Notes: generated by a model not told the origin, from the sequence alone. DNA of 64,000 nt from Branchinecta lynchi (GCA_023053575.1 JAKZAP010000006.1:11231280-11295279), one strand, 5' to 3'; shown: positions 1-12,671, counted from the stretch's first letter. Made by a program: numbers and translations.

Positions 1-1063
1 TATTTATCCGGCGAGAAAACACGGATTCAGCGATTCATATAAGGATTCAGCATACCTTCCGGTTTGACGGTGTAAAACGGATAAGTCAGCTACATTTAAT
101 TAGAGCTATCTTTCGGCCTTTCTTGGCAAGGGTCCTCTTCAGGCTCAAGCTGGAAATGAACTTGTCGAAGGAACATATACATTTTATTGGTTTCAGCCGG
201 ATGCCGGACGAACTATATATCCAGGTAGAAAATGATTGTCTTTTACGGATTCTATGTCTTCTTTCGAACATCTTTTCGATGTTCGATGTTCGACCGATGT
301 TCAACGATGTTCGTTGTTTCAATCAACTTGAAACAAAACTCTTACTTTTAATAAATTACCGGTTTTGGCAAGAGCATGCCTCCTTACCACTAAATCGAAC
401 CTCTAATCAACTTCATATAAAACTACTTATAACAAATTTTCCGGTTGACGGTGCAAAACGAATAAGTCAGCTACATTTTATAAGAGAAATATTTTGGCCT
501 TTCTTGACAAGGGTCCTCTTCAGGCTCAAGCCGTTCCAAGCTGGAAATGAACTTGTCGAAGGAACATATACATTTTCTGGTTTCAGCCGGATGCCGGACG
601 AGCTATATATCCGGGTAGAAAATAATTGTCTTTTACGTATTTAGTATGTCTTCTTTCTAACATCTCATCAGCTTCAAATAAAACTCTTACTTTTAATAAA
701 TTTTCCAGTTTTGCCGGATTCCGGGCGAACTACTTGTCCGGCAAGAAACTGATTGTCTTATATGTGTTCAGTATATCTTTTTACCCCTAACCGCACACCT
801 GATCAACTTCAAGTAAAACTTATTTTTTTTAAACAAATTTCCCTTTTTTTGTTCACCCCTTTATTTGAACCCCCTCCCCAATCCTTAAATGTAGGGCTAC
901 AGTGCCCATCGACGAACTCGATCTGTTCCTTCACACAAATAATCGTCAAGCCAAGTTTCATCAAAATATCTCTTCCCTACGAGAGTTTCTGATAGACGGA
1001 TGGACAGACGGACAACTTTTACAAAGTCATAGCTCCACTTACGTTTTGGGATCCCAAAAACAA
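1..1063 (+). mobile_element. Tandem-core repeat element, right part
   Basis: Several degenerate 135-bp-type units (Tccggttttg.ccggattccg.gcgaacta blocks) run into the conserved right block (AAGTTTCATCAAAATATCTC, a run of gacggacagacgg, tccacttacgttttgggatcccaaaa). Left end lies outside the window. Two fold-back fragments (61-200 and 445-605) sit between units. Confidence 0.75.
61..605 (+). repeat. Two direct copies of a fold-back arm within a tandem-core element
   Basis: Copies at about 61-200 and 445-605 share acggataagtcagctacat, ttcttggcaagggtcctctt, ctggaaatgaacttgtcgaa and ggaacatatacattt. The surrounding tandem units are also duplicated, so a segmental duplication of about 385 bp is likely. 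Confidence 0.6.
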
Positions 1064-1471
1064 CTAAGCTTTGTATCTTTTAACTTTTTCTTTTAATTTT
1101 ACTTACTTTCACTTCAAACGTTTAAATTATCATTTAAAATCTGTCATAGTGTAAAAACAGAACAAAAAGAAAATCTTTGCTTTTTGAACATTATTTGTAA
1201 TTCTCCTTACATTTACTGTAATAATTTATAACATACATCATATAGACCATAAGTAGAAACATGTGTTAATAATCCTAATGCAAAAAACATCCATCAACTA
1301 TTTAAATCTGGTTATTTTTTTAAGGGTGACCTATTTTCTGTCTCTGATTGTGTGGTCTTCTTGGCAGTTGGCGATTAGTCGATCTTTTGGTATTTCGAAC
1401 ACCAGAACTTATTTCGGATCTGACCAGAACAAAGTTTTTTAAAATCCTAATTGGGTATATAATCCACACCA

Positions 1472-3456
1472 TTTTTGGGATCCCAAAACGTAAGTGGAGG
1501 GATACCTGTGACAACGCAAAAGTTGTCCGTCTGTCCGTCCGTCTGTCCTTCCGTCCGTCCGTCTGTCAGCACGATACCTCTCGAAGGGAATGAGATATTT
1601 TGATAAAGTTGGAGTGAGGATTCTTTGGGTCAAGAGCAGTGTTTCCACTCGAAAATTTTCAAAATCATGAGCAGGAGTAAAAATAATGAGATACGCATGA
1701 GATTTGTGCTAGAAAATCATGAGAAAAATCATAAGATTGTTTGGTGAAGATAGACGAGAAAATCATGAGATTTTCGGAAAGTCATGGGGATTTTAGCTAA
1801 TTAGCAGAACAAAATTGTAAAAGTTATATTTAACTTCTTCGAACCGGAATTATCATAAGGATTCAGCGGGGAGATGACAGCCAGCTTCCGTCGCTCCCCC
1901 TCCCAACAGTGGTTTCTGACGCCATGCATGACAAAATGAAATGACCGCTGCAGGCAATTTTTGAAATCAGCCTTTTTTCTGGTACAGCTTTCTACTTCTC
2001 GTAGAATACAAACTTCTCGAGCCCAATAGCCCAAGCCTGCCCTTCAAGCAAAAAAACTACTTGATGAAAGGCGCCTTAAGACGAAGTTCTTGTGAGCAGA
2101 GCTTTTATCTTATCTCAAGGAAAAGTAAGGACCAAGGTAAGCGCACCTATAAGATCACAGTACCGCCATATTTGCGAGATAAATCATAAAAAACAGTGCG
2201 ACCAGCTCCGGCAGCGATAGATTTAAATCACTGTGCCCGAGTCGAAATTAACCTGAGCGCCTGCGCGATTTTTTTTTCAAATTTGCTTTTTTATGTCAAA
2301 CCTAGCAGAGAAATTGTAGCTTTTTCTGTGAATAGACGGTCTAACCCCAGGCACTACATAAATGACGCGTACTTCTACTTCTATTCAGCCTTTCCACCAA
2401 ATGAAGGCTACAACTAAAGGCGCCACATACACAAAATTTCAAAAGTATCTATCTATGAGAGCTCCATTTTGGCATTCCAAACGACCCGTGTCACCTAGTG
2501 AAATACAAAAGCATCCAACCATGAATGAAAGCTATCAGACGAGTTTTCTGAAAAATCTAGAATTAAATACATCTAGCCTATTCAGAATACATGTTACATT
2601 AAGTTTAGCATCGGAGTAAAAAAGAGGAGAAATCCTGAAAATCATGAGTTTATCATGAAATCATGAGACTGGAAAAAAAAACCATGAGATTGAAAAAAAC
2701 ATGAGATCTCATGTGAAATCATGAGAAGTGGAAACACTGGTCAAGAGTAAAGTCGAGATCGTAGATGGGCTCTGTGGCCTGTGGGGGTTTAAATTAAGGA
2801 GCAAGCAAAATATTTTTAAACAGCTAATGTGATAGTCGATTATGGAGTAAGAAGACATGCTGAACACGATGGTCAAAACCATTTTCTTGCCGGATAAGTA
2901 GTTCGTACGGAATCGGCAAAACCGGAAAGTTGGTTAGAATTAAAATGGGGTATGAAGACATGATGTACACGATTCTGGAAACCATTTTATCGTCGGACAA
3001 CTAGTTCGTCTGGAATCCGGCCTAACAGCCTAACGGCCTTACAGACTTAGGGCTAAGAGAATACGCTGAGTCTGTATATGAAAATAATTTCGACCCGGAC
3101 ATATTATTCGTCCGGACTCCGGTTAAAACCGGAAATCTTGTAAGTTAAAGTTTTATTTGAAGTTATTAGATGTTCTTTATAGAGATAAGGAGATACGCCG
3201 AATTTGCTTCTGAATTGTTCTTTTTTTGCTGGACAAGTAGTTCGCTCGGAATTCGGCCGAAACCGGGAATTTGGTAGAAGTAAAGCAGGAAGTTTCGGCC
3301 AGTAACGTCAAAATAGATATGACTTATAGAGGTATATCTGAACTTGGTTTTGTCAGATGATTAGCGTGGCGAAGACTGGATCTGGCGAAGACAAGACCCG
3401 ATTGTCTGGATCAAATATTAGATTTTTGAGATCCCATCGAAACCTTAGGTCTTGTT
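1472..3456 (-). mobile_element. Tandem-core repeat element interrupted by a hAT element
   Basis: Minus orientation: starts ttttttgggatcccaaaacg and ends ccatcgaaacc..ggtcttgtt. A hAT-type element (1637-2739) lies inside, with an 8-bp duplication of tandem-core sequence, so the tandem-core copy is older. Confidence 0.8.
1637..2739. mobile_element. Non-autonomous hAT element, copy 1
   Basis: Terminal inverted repeats CAGTGTTTCCACTC and (right end) GAAGTGGAAACACTG. Flanked by a perfect 8-bp target-site duplication, gtcaagag, at 1629-1636 and 2740-2747. CAGTG-type ends plus 8-bp duplications are diagnostic of hAT transposons. Many atcatgag motifs lie near both ends. No transposase frame is present. 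Confidence 0.9.
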
Positions 3457-3607
3457 TTTCTGAAGGGTCAGAACCATTACTGTGATGTGTCCACTTTCCT
3501 TGCATATGTGGCTAGGCTATTCATTGGTCTTTCGGCTTATAAAGCACAATTTAAGTTTCCATGCGATAAGCTGTAACTGTTTCAGCACCGGTCCTGGTCC
3601 TCAATAA

Positions 3608-3925
3608 GTAAGTAAGTAAGTAAGTAATTTATTTCTAACCCGGAAAAAGCGGATTAAATGAAAGAAAAAAACAACAACAGATAAACACACAGAAAAAGAC
3701 ACTTAATTTTCAATCTTCGGCGAGGAAGCAGTGGATAACGTCGAGCGCTGGTTGGGCCTTGTTGTCCAAGGTTTTTGAAAGCGATGAGGAAACATCCAAA
3801 AGGGTTAAACTTGTATCTTGAACTTTGAACGTCTCCGCCAATGCATGGTGTAGGTAAATTATGGTGACATAATTTCGACAGTGGAGTAGGTTTTTTTATT
3901 TTGAATTTCGTCCGTTTTCAAGCCT
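3608..3925 (-). pseudogene. Possible retrotransposon 3' end with short coding remnant
   Basis: On the - strand, an open stretch of about 58 codons closes with TGA near 3717. It includes YVTIIYLHHALAETFKVQD and LDNKAQPALDVIHCFLAED. It is followed by an AT-rich 3' UTR and a (CTTA)n tail at 3608-3630. Tail style and orientation match the LINE 3' ends elsewhere in the window. The protein is not recognised. Confidence 0.35.
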
Positions 3926-3929
3926 GGAC

Positions 3930-5470
3930 GTGTTAGTCCTAATTCACTGTCCAGATGTTGCTTCAAGCAAATCGTCAAGATGAGAAAAGCATGCTCACTA
4001 TGGTCGGTGTAACCGATAGCAGAAGATCAAGGATGTTTTTTGTCGAGCAATTTTTTTTCTGGCCGAAACTGGGTCAAGTACATGAAACAAGAATTCAGAT
4101 CCGAGTTTTAACTTGCCATATTCCGCTGTAGCCAAAACCTCATGACAGTGGGTCACATTAGGCTCGGTCCGAAATAATCCCATGTCTCCACTCCAAATTC
4201 CATTCCAAAAATGGAAAACAAAAGTTTCACCAGAACTTATGATGTCACAAATAAATTAAGAACCAGAACGCAAAAATAAATACAAGACTAAAACGAACTC
4301 CTAACTCTGATCAATCGGCCTGACGGCCTGAAAATGACGAAGGCAGAAATATAAAACTAACAAAAAAAATGCAAAATGAAAACTAGATAAAATTTTCGCC
4401 CTGGCAGTCGAGGGGTTGCTCGCACCGAAAATGTGTCTGCAGTAACTAGCTGTAAGTGTCCAGTGCACACGATGTCCAGCCGGCTTTTAGGTGTGCTTAG
4501 CCACTACCTATGCAATGCTCAGGTGTGCCCAGTCAGTGCCCACGGAGGATCCAAGCTAATCCACGCTGACTTAACGGATACTTCAGTACTAGCGACATAT
4601 CAGCCCTTCTTGGCGAGGATCCTCTTCAGGTTCAAGGTGGAAACATAGCTGAAGTTAATTTTCCAGCTTCAGCGGCTTGAGACTGAAGAGGACCCTTGCC
4701 AAGAAGGGCCGAAATATAGCTCTAATAAAATGTAGCTGACTTATCCGTTTTGCACCGCCAAACAACATAGCTGACGTATGCGTTTAGCACAGTCAAATAT
4801 GATGTACAATATCGACCACCCTGTGATCAATCCCTTATTTGCAGTAATAAAATTAAGGTGAAATAAGTGAGTTATAATGGTATAGAAAAATGTTTAACGC
4901 TAGGCTTTCTGGTCCCATTTAAAGTTTTACCCGCAAAAGGATTAACAAAAAAATTGAATCTAGACTAGATAGAGATCGCCGACTAGATAGAAAGAGATCG
5001 CCGTTACCTTGAATTACAAATGTCCCTAAATAATTTCCCGCTAGAAGGGCGGGGGGGGGGGTGCTATAGAATGTGTCTGCTTTCAGCGGCTCTCCAGCCA
5101 CTTATAATCAAGACATTTTTCTTTGTACTTAACTCTAGAGGGACATGTCAGAAAACCCAATTGACTAGCTCGCCAATCCCGTTAAATTCCAGTAAATAAT
5201 TCATATCGCGTATGTTGTTTTACCCCAGCTTGTCTATTATTCTTCTTCTTGTATTCGATTCGCTTTTTGTATGCCAAAGAAACCATTCAGTGAACCGACT
5301 AAAGAATTTTTTTTGTAATTTTTCAGCAAGCTTCCTTCGCTCTATTCATTGGGTTTGTGGGACCCCAAAGCCCGTCGTCCCCCTTCGCTTGTCAACTCGT
5401 AACATATTCAATTGCACATGGTGAATGGTTTAGTTGAGCAACTGAGGCGTTGAGAATTTTTTCGAATTAC
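3930..5470. other. Unassigned stretch
   Basis: Apart from the fold-back copy at 4590-4800 nothing is recognised. Contains a short duplicated tagatagagatcgccg-like word near 4965-5005 and a G10 run at 5050. Confidence 0.6.
4590..4800. mobile_element. Fold-back element, degenerate
   Basis: cagcccttcttggcgaggat and cctcttcaggttcaag face ttgagactgaagagg and cccttgccaagaagggc, followed by taaaatgtagctgacttatc. Confidence 0.7.
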
Positions 5471-5519
5471 TTTCGGGCGACTGAGTGCTCTGTGAATGCA
5501 TCATACGGATGTCATAAAG

Positions 5520-6035
5520 TGGGCAAGTCGGAACATTTGAATTCATAATCCTGGGCCCGAGGAACGACTGGACCGGAATTGTGCCGCTTGGTGATTGTTG
5601 GCACGGATCCAAAGCCGACAACGTCTCTCTTTTTCGGTTTGTTCTTCCGGAGCTGGATGTTTGAAGTTTAACGGATTTCTTTCTCGGGTTCTCGGTTGGC
5701 AAGTCGGAACATTTGAATTCATAATCCTGGGCCCGAGGAAAGACTGGACCGGAATTGTGCCGCTTGGTGATTGTTGGCACGAATCCAAAGCCGACAACGT
5801 CTCTCTTTTTCCGTTTGTTCTTCCGGAGCTGGATGTTTGAAGTTTAACGGATTTCTTTCTCGGGTTCTCAGTTGGCAAGTCGGAAAATTTGAATTCCGGG
5901 CCTGAGGAATGACTGGACCAGAATCCTGACGTGATTGTGGCACGGATCCAAACACTTGAACGTCTCTCTTTTTCGGTTTGTTCTTCCGGAATTGTCGGTT
6001 AGAAATTTAACGGATTCTTTCGACTGATTTAACTC
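5520..6035. repeat. Tandem repeat, 176-bp unit, about three copies
   Basis: ggcaagtcgg starts at 5522, 5698 and 5874. Units 1 and 2 are almost identical; unit 3 is diverged and shorter. 176 is not a multiple of 3, so the overlapping open frames in it are not evidence for a repetitive protein. Confidence 0.9.
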
Positions 6036-6179
6036 ACTGTCGTGATCTGAAAAATAAGTGACCCTCTTGCTTCAGTAAAACAACTTCAGGGGCATAATGC
6101 GATCGAAAGTTCGTTCAGACCAACGGTAAGCAAAACAGGTTATCAACTCCTACAGTAGAGATGCTAACCTCTATTGCAC

Positions 6180-6330
6180 TATCAGAATTTTCATAACAAA
6201 TAACACAAGGAAGCGTGGTTTCCACACACAACACTTGAGATGTAATCTGTTGTCGTGACAAATGTTATGCATGAAACATCGTGCATAACAAGCATTGCCA
6301 GGAAGAGCCCCCTCCCCGCTTGAGAGGGTC
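6180..6330 (+). mobile_element. CACTGTCAGAAG MITE fragment, copy C
   Basis: Starts ctatcagaattttcataaca and continues through a caacacttgagatgtaatctg block to gcattgccaggaagagc, matching copy A. The right half is missing. Confidence 0.6.
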
Positions 6331-6738
6331 AAATGACGCCTCTGTGTGGTTCCTAGTTTGTTTCTTTGTAAGAAACTCATATACATGTATATATACATAA
6401 GCAATGTTCGCTCTGAAGCAAATTTTATTAGTTTACACAGGCTTTTGATATTGAGTGGATAAGCCTTTGCAGCCGTACTTCGCTACTTTTAAATCATTGA
6501 TTTTTAAATCAACTAGATACGCTCGGTACTTTTGTACTAGATTACACATTACATTCTTTAGTTTGAGTACCAAATTTCTCTCCGATAAGGTTAAGGCCCA
6601 AAACCAAAATTCCAAGAATGTCCCGACTAGCCAGAAACTACATCGAACAAGCGAATCCAAGCTTAGTTATGAATAATTATTTTTTGTTGACTGAACTAAG
6701 TGCTAACTAGGGCCACTCACACAAACATTCACAAATTA

Positions 6739-7494
6739 AACAAGACCAAAGGTTTCAATGGGATCCCAAAAGTTCAAATTTGATCCAGACAATTGGGTCT
6801 TGTCTTCGACAGACTCCTTGAACACTTTTATGTTTAAAATTTAGAAACAGATTAAGGCCAAATAGCTAATCATATGAGAAAACCAAGTTCAAATTAAACT
6901 TTTTCAGCCGGATTCCGAGCGATCTATACGTCCGGTGAGAAAATGACTGTCATACGCGAATTCAGGATGTCTACTTACCCGCAAATCGAACATCTTATCA
7001 AATTTAAATAAAACTTTTACTTTAAAAAATTCTCCGGTTTTGGCCGGATTCCTTCCGAACTGATTTTCTGGCGAGAAAATAATGTTCATATTCGGGGTCA
7101 GCACGTTTCCTTGCCCCTAAATCGAACCTCCAATCAACTTTATATTACTTTTCACAAATTTTCCCGTTTTCACCGGATTCCGGGTGAACTATTTGTCCGG
7201 CGAGAAAATAAATTTCAGATTCGGATTCAGCATGTCTCCTTACTCCTAATTCGACTATTTCATTAGCTTTTAAAAAAAAAATTTATTCCCCTTAATTTCA
7301 AACCCCTCCCCCACCCCTAAATATAGAGCTACATAGTCCATCTTCGAACTTGACCTGTACTTTGACAGTCCTCATGTCAAGGTTGATCAAAATATCCTAT
7401 CCCCTCGAGAGTTATCGTGCTAACAGACGGACGGACAGACGGACAACTTTGCGATGTCATAGCATCCCTCCACTTCGTTTCGGGATCCCAAAAA
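6739..7494 (+). mobile_element. Tandem-core repeat element
   Basis: Left end aacaagaccaaaggtttc, then gggatcccaaaag; right end cgtttcgggatcccaaaaa. About three internal units carry CCGG-rich centres and gaacta blocks. No target-site duplication is visible. Confidence 0.8.
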
Positions 7495-7499
7495 TAGAT

Positions 7500-9570
7500 A
7501 GCGAAAAAAGAAAAGAAAATACGTCATCAAACATAAACAAGAAATGGTGCACATCAAATTTGTTGTGCGTAAATCTTGCCAGACCAAGTCCGCCAAAGGG
7601 GCATTGGCAGGCGAAAAAGCAGCCCCGAGAGCACCAGAAGGATTTTCCGAAGCAAGAATCCTTGTCTGGATTGAAAAGGAGGAATAGCTTACATGTTTAC
7701 CAGAACTTGAGGCTCATATGCTGGTCTGGGAGAGACCTGGGCTTTGTGGCATGTTTTTCTGTGCTCTAAGTAAACCAGGCATTCACCTACGATCATTAAG
7801 ATCTGCCCCCCTTCGCATAACGTAAACAGTCGGCCGTATGTCGGAAATAGTCTTCGCATGGAATCTTCTTGTCTCACTCTGCTTAAATGGTCTGTTAAAG
7901 ACAGTTTTATCACTTTATTAGCCATTGATGAATGGATGGATTAAGGTTTTCGCATTTTGCATGTAAAAGGGGTGTCACTTATCTTGTATTTCTTGACAGA
8001 ATTCTGTCGAGGGGAAATTTCCCCTATGACCAAATGTCACCGCTATGGCCGAGAAGAGATCTTTCTGTTTGGTGATCGTGACCGAGTCGCTTTCCAGTTA
8101 TCATTGAGATAATTAACTACAACCTGTTCATTCTTCTTCTTGCGGTCTGCCGTTACTTGTTACTTAACCGTTACTCGATCTTTCAATCTCCCTTCAAATT
8201 TCCTACACTTCTGTTGCTGACTAGCATTAGGACTTGGTTGTTGTCATATTTCTGAACTAACTTTCTTGCTTTTTCCTTCTTCGGTTTTCCATTGCCTCGT
8301 CGCAGGTTGCTGATGTTTTAACTGAACTTCCTTTTTTTCATTTCCCCTTTCAGTTTTACTTTCTTTCTTTCACCAATACTGAAAGTAGGAAAAATAAACA
8401 AGACCGATTTCGGGCGCGAAATGGCAGATGCCCAACATACCCTAACCTTAAGAGTATGAAGAACAAAAGAAGACAGGCAAAACACGAAAACCATTTTACG
8501 TAAAGATGAAATTTACACAAGGGACTTAAACCGTGACAAAGAAAATTAAATAATTTTCTCAAGCCAAAAGCCGCGATTTCAAATCCCACCCGAGAAGCAA
8601 TTTTGAACGTATAAGAAACTCGAAAAGTATATGACACACAGTGTATGCTGTGAACAATAATAACTACACATATGTATTATACCCCCCCCCCCACTCACAC
8701 ACACAGACACATACATACTCTTTGTCCGAGAATACGAAGGAACTAATAAACAACACAAAACAAGCCTAATTGTGATATAATTCATAAAAAGGCTTACAGC
8801 CTTTTTGTCTTCAATTCAATTCAGTTTGTTTTAAAAACCAATACAATAGTCATTTTCTGGTTATCGTCCACATTAACACTGAAAATATCAAATTTAACAA
8901 AAACAAATCAACAGAGTACAGCCTGAATAATTTACAACGATTTGAAAGTCAAGAACGCGCCAGGTCTCGGGGTCGCTGTCCCGTTCTCGTTGTGTAAGGT
9001 GAGGGGTAAGAAATCTATCTTAAATTGGGCCTTAATAGAGAAGTCGGAGGTTTAAGAGGTTTTTTCCTCCCTTTGGGGGTAAAAAGAAAGTATTCAGGGA
9101 CGGAGCACCCGAGACGGCCTTCAGATCGTTTCCCATATGCTTCAAAAGAGACTGTGGTAGACAACTAAGCAAGGAGTCGCTGAATACATAAGTAGCTGAG
9201 AGATCACTATTTAGCGTGCTCAGTACCGGGTCTTTTATCGCTATTAACTGCCTTGTATTTCATGTCCAGATAGGTTGGATTGCTAGTTTTTTTGTTTTTT
9301 TTATTCTTACCTGTGATGCTCCGCCATGAATTTTCGTGTACTGTCCCAGACATTCCCTGAACCTGTGTTTACACTACAGTGTCCTCGCAAAGTCATTACA
9401 TAGCAAAACAAAAAAGGACGAAGTGGCAACCCAACCGACATCTCGGTTATATTCTTCCTTTAATAGAGGAACTCCATCGGCAAGTATAATACACAGAGAA
9501 AAGCACAAGAACATGCACATCATTAAAATAATACGTAAGCATATACCGGACCTCCTTCCTTCTATACTGT
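7500..9570. other. Unassigned stretch
   Basis: No gene recognised. Contains a C10 run at 8684, a short acac microsatellite beside it, and a probable retrotransposon tail at 8808. The open frames here have no protein-family wording. Confidence 0.55.
8808..9000 (-). mobile_element. Probable retrotransposon 3' end
   Basis: Starts with (AATTC)2 and a T-rich block, as at 45475 and 49343. The inner boundary is not clear and no coding remnant was seen. Confidence 0.3.
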
Positions 9571-9579
9571 CCTCCTAAC

Positions 9580-9746
9580 CAAGGCCGTATCCAGGCTAGG
9601 GGTTGACCCCCCCCCCCCCAAAACATACAAAAATAATCATTTGTATAGGCTTTTCCCTCTGATCTATGTGTTTTTTCTACTTTTTTGTCCGACTAGCAGG
9701 CAACCCCCCCCCCCCCCCCCCCAAATAAATTCTGGATACGGGCCAA
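9580..9746 (+). mobile_element. C-tract hAT MITE
   Basis: Termini caaggccgtatccagg and ctggatacgggcc, two long C runs, and a conserved centre (ggcttttccctctgatcta). Perfect 8-bp duplication ctcctaac at 9572-9579 and 9747-9754. Confidence 0.87.
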
Positions 9747-10632
9747 CTCCTAACTATTCGTTAATGATGAATAACAATTTCAGTACAATTGCGCCAAATT
9801 AGCAAACGGCTTTTAAGTTTGTTTTCTTTCTTATTTAGAACAATCGTTAGATCTTTCGTATTATAATCGATAATCGTTACTGTATTGGATTTGTAACGAT
9901 TAAACCGACAAAGAAACTTTCCAAAAATAAAGTCTCCTAACTTCTCTATATTCACAAATATTTTCTTTTTTAGTATTCGCACTTGCCATTTGTTGATTTC
10001 ATCTTTGCAGTACATATACACTAATAAATGTCGGCACCATTTTTTTCTCTGTTGCTTAGAAGGAAGGCACCCGCTGGGTTGTAAGTTGACAACCCTCCGT
10101 CGGCTTGTATACTGTAACGTGCCCATCTGATCACCGCACTAGGGTCTGAACTTGGGCAGTTACACGGTTGTTATGACTTGACCACATGCAGTTATTCCAA
10201 TGACGTTATTTATGACGTAATTGACCCGAAACCATTATCCGGTGCATTTAGGTTTTATTTGTTCCCACGTTTGGCCACGTTGACAAGAGGAGGATTTGGC
10301 GAGAAGAAAGACAACATAGCAGTAAATAGTGGAGAGGGATTACGTCACACTGGGGGTTAATAACAGGTACGGGAGGATAGGTGGGTATCCTTCTAGCTCT
10401 GCAAATTCGCGGAGGTGGTCTCTTTCCAACCGCTTGATATTCCTCTCTTTTAACATTCTCCAAGTGAGGAAACCTTAGAGAAGCCAGAACTTTTTCTTCT
10501 GAAATTGCGAATTTCCTCACCTTTTATTGTGCACGACCTTCACGTCTCGGCGCTTGTATCCGTTTGGGATTTTAAAGTGTTAGTGACGGATCCGTATAAC
10601 TTGCTGTGTAGGATACTTAAGAATTTAAATAT

Positions 10633-11100
10633 TCCTTCAGCCCAAGCTGACTGCGAATCATATTTGACAGTGCAAAATGGAAACGTCAGCTACATATCAT
10701 TAGAGCTAATATTTCAGCCCTTCTTGGCAAGGGCCCTCTTCAGGCTCAAGCCGCTCAAGCTGCAAAATGAACCTGTGGAAACAGCCATAGATTGATCTTC
10801 CATTTATTCAAACAATGTTTGCAACGGATACGTCAGCTATGATTTTTCATCAGCGATATTTCGGCCCTTCTTGGCAAGGGTCCTCGTCAGGCTGTCAATC
10901 TTCTGGTTCAACTTCGGGGAAGGAAACAAACCTGTAATCTAATGTAATGTTTCCTTCCCCGAAGTTGAACCAGAAGATTGACAGCCTGACGAGGACCCTT
11001 GCCAAGAAGGGCCGAAATATCGCTGATGAAAAATCATAGCTGACGTATCCGTTGCAAACATTGTTTGAATAAATGTTTCAAAGTCAGCTTGGGCTCAAAG
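10633..11100. mobile_element. Fold-back element containing a long perfect inverted repeat
   Basis: Outer ends ccttcagcccaagctgactg and gtcagcttgggct face each other. Inside are blocks shared by the family: acggataagtcagctacat, tttcggcccttcttggcaag and ggtcctcttcaggctcaag. Two successive fold-back units appear to be joined here. Confidence 0.75.
10801..11075. repeat. Perfect inverted repeat, 127-bp arms, 21-bp loop
   Basis: Arm 10801-10927 (from catttattcaaacaatg to ggggaaggaaac) is the exact reverse complement of 10949-11075, read base by base. The loop is 10928-10948. The absence of mismatches indicates recent formation or continuing correction between the arms. Confidence 0.95.
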
Positions 11101-11558
11101 AATATTTGATCTTCCTTCAGCCCCCTGTTTCCACTCTGAAATTTTCAAAATCATGAGCAAGAGTCCAAAATTAATGCGATACACACGACTTTTGTGCCAA
11201 AAAATTATGAGAAAAATCGTGAGATTTTAGGGTGAAGATAGACGAGAAAATCACGAAATTTTCGAAAAAGCATGCTGATTTTAACTACTTATGAGAAAAA
11301 ATTGTAACAGTGATATTTTAACTTCTTCTAACCCGCGGAAAAATAGTAAGGATTCGTAGGAGAGAAGAGAACAAGCTTTAGTCGCTCCGCCTGCTGGAGA
11401 GTGACAGCGGCTTTTGAAGACTCTATACAGGACAAAATGAAACTGAGCACCGCAGGCAATTTTTTTTAAATAAGCCTTTTTTTCTGGTAAAACTTTCTAC
11501 TTCTCATATAAAGCAAAATTCTTGAGCCCCAAAATCTCAAATCTGCCGTTCGAGCAAA

Positions 11559-12559
11559 AACAAGAGCAAAGGTTTCGATGGGATCCCAAAAGTTCGAATT
11601 TGATCCAGACAATTGGGTCTTGTCTTCGCCTGGTCCAGTCTTCGCCAGACTCCTTGAGCACTTTTACTATTAAAATTTAGAAACAGATTAGGACCAAATA
11701 GCTAATCATATGAGAAAACCAAGTCAGATATGGATTCAGCATGTGTGTTTACCCCTTTAAGTCCTATCTATTTTGACGAGGCAGATCGAAACTTCCTGCC
11801 TTACTTCTGCCAATTTTCCGGTTACGGCGGAATTCTGGAACTACTTCTCCGGCAAGAAAATAAAGCTCAAAAACGAATTCAGCATGTCTCCTTACCCCTA
11901 CATCCATCCTCTAATCAACTTCAGATTAAACTTTTACTTTTAACAAATTCTCCGGTTTCAGCCGGAATCCGAACGATCTATACGACCGGTGATAAAATGA
12001 TTGTCATATGCGAATTCATCATGTCTTCTTACCCGCAAACCGAACATCTTATCAAATTTAAATAAAACTTTTACTTTAAACGAGTTCTCCTGTTTTTGCC
12101 GGATTCCGGCCGAACTAATTGTCCGGAGAGAAAATAATTTTCATATTCGGACGATTTATTGCCTCTAAATTGAACCTGCAGTCAACTTGATATTTAACTT
12201 TTAATTTTCACATTTTCTTCCGGTTTTCGCCGGATTCCGGGTGAACTATTTGTCCGGCGAAAAAATAAATTTCATATTCAGATTCAGCCTACCTCCTTAA
12301 CTCTAATTCAACTATCTCATTTGCTTTAAACAAATATTTGTTGTTCCTCTTAATTTCAAACCCCTCCCCCACCCCTAAATATATAGCTACATAGCCCATC
12401 TTCGAACTCGACCTGTACTTTGACCTACAGAGTCCTCGTGCCAAGTTTGATCAAAATATCTCAACCCCTCGAAAGTTATCGTGCGAACGGACGGACGGAC
12501 AGACGGACAGCTTTTGCGATGTCATAGGTATCCCTCCACTTACGTTTTGATCCCAAAAA
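11559..12559 (+). mobile_element. Tandem-core repeat element nested in hAT copy 2
   Basis: Starts acaagagcaaaggtttcg and ends acgttttgatcccaaaaac. hAT copy 1 (near 2050) shows the unoccupied equivalent site, gcaaaaaaactac, which demonstrates mobility of this family. Confidence 0.82.
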
Positions 12560-12671
12560 CAACAACTACATCATGAAAGTCGCCTTAGGCGAAACTTCTG
12601 TGAGCAGAGCTTTTATTTTATCCCAAAGAAAAGTAGGGACCAATATAAGGGCCACCTACAACATCACATGT

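Noticed and set aside
123..644. 173-codon + strand open frame at the window start
   Set aside because: It runs through fold-back and tandem-core repeats, and repeated peptide words simply reflect repeated DNA.
5430..5955. Open frames with repeated peptide segments on both strands
   Set aside because: They arise from the 176-bp tandem repeat, whose unit length shifts the frame each time.
9704..9722. Long C and G runs as assembly or sequencing artefacts
   Set aside because: The runs recur at fixed positions within a MITE family bounded by target-site duplications, so they belong to the element, though run lengths may be inexact.
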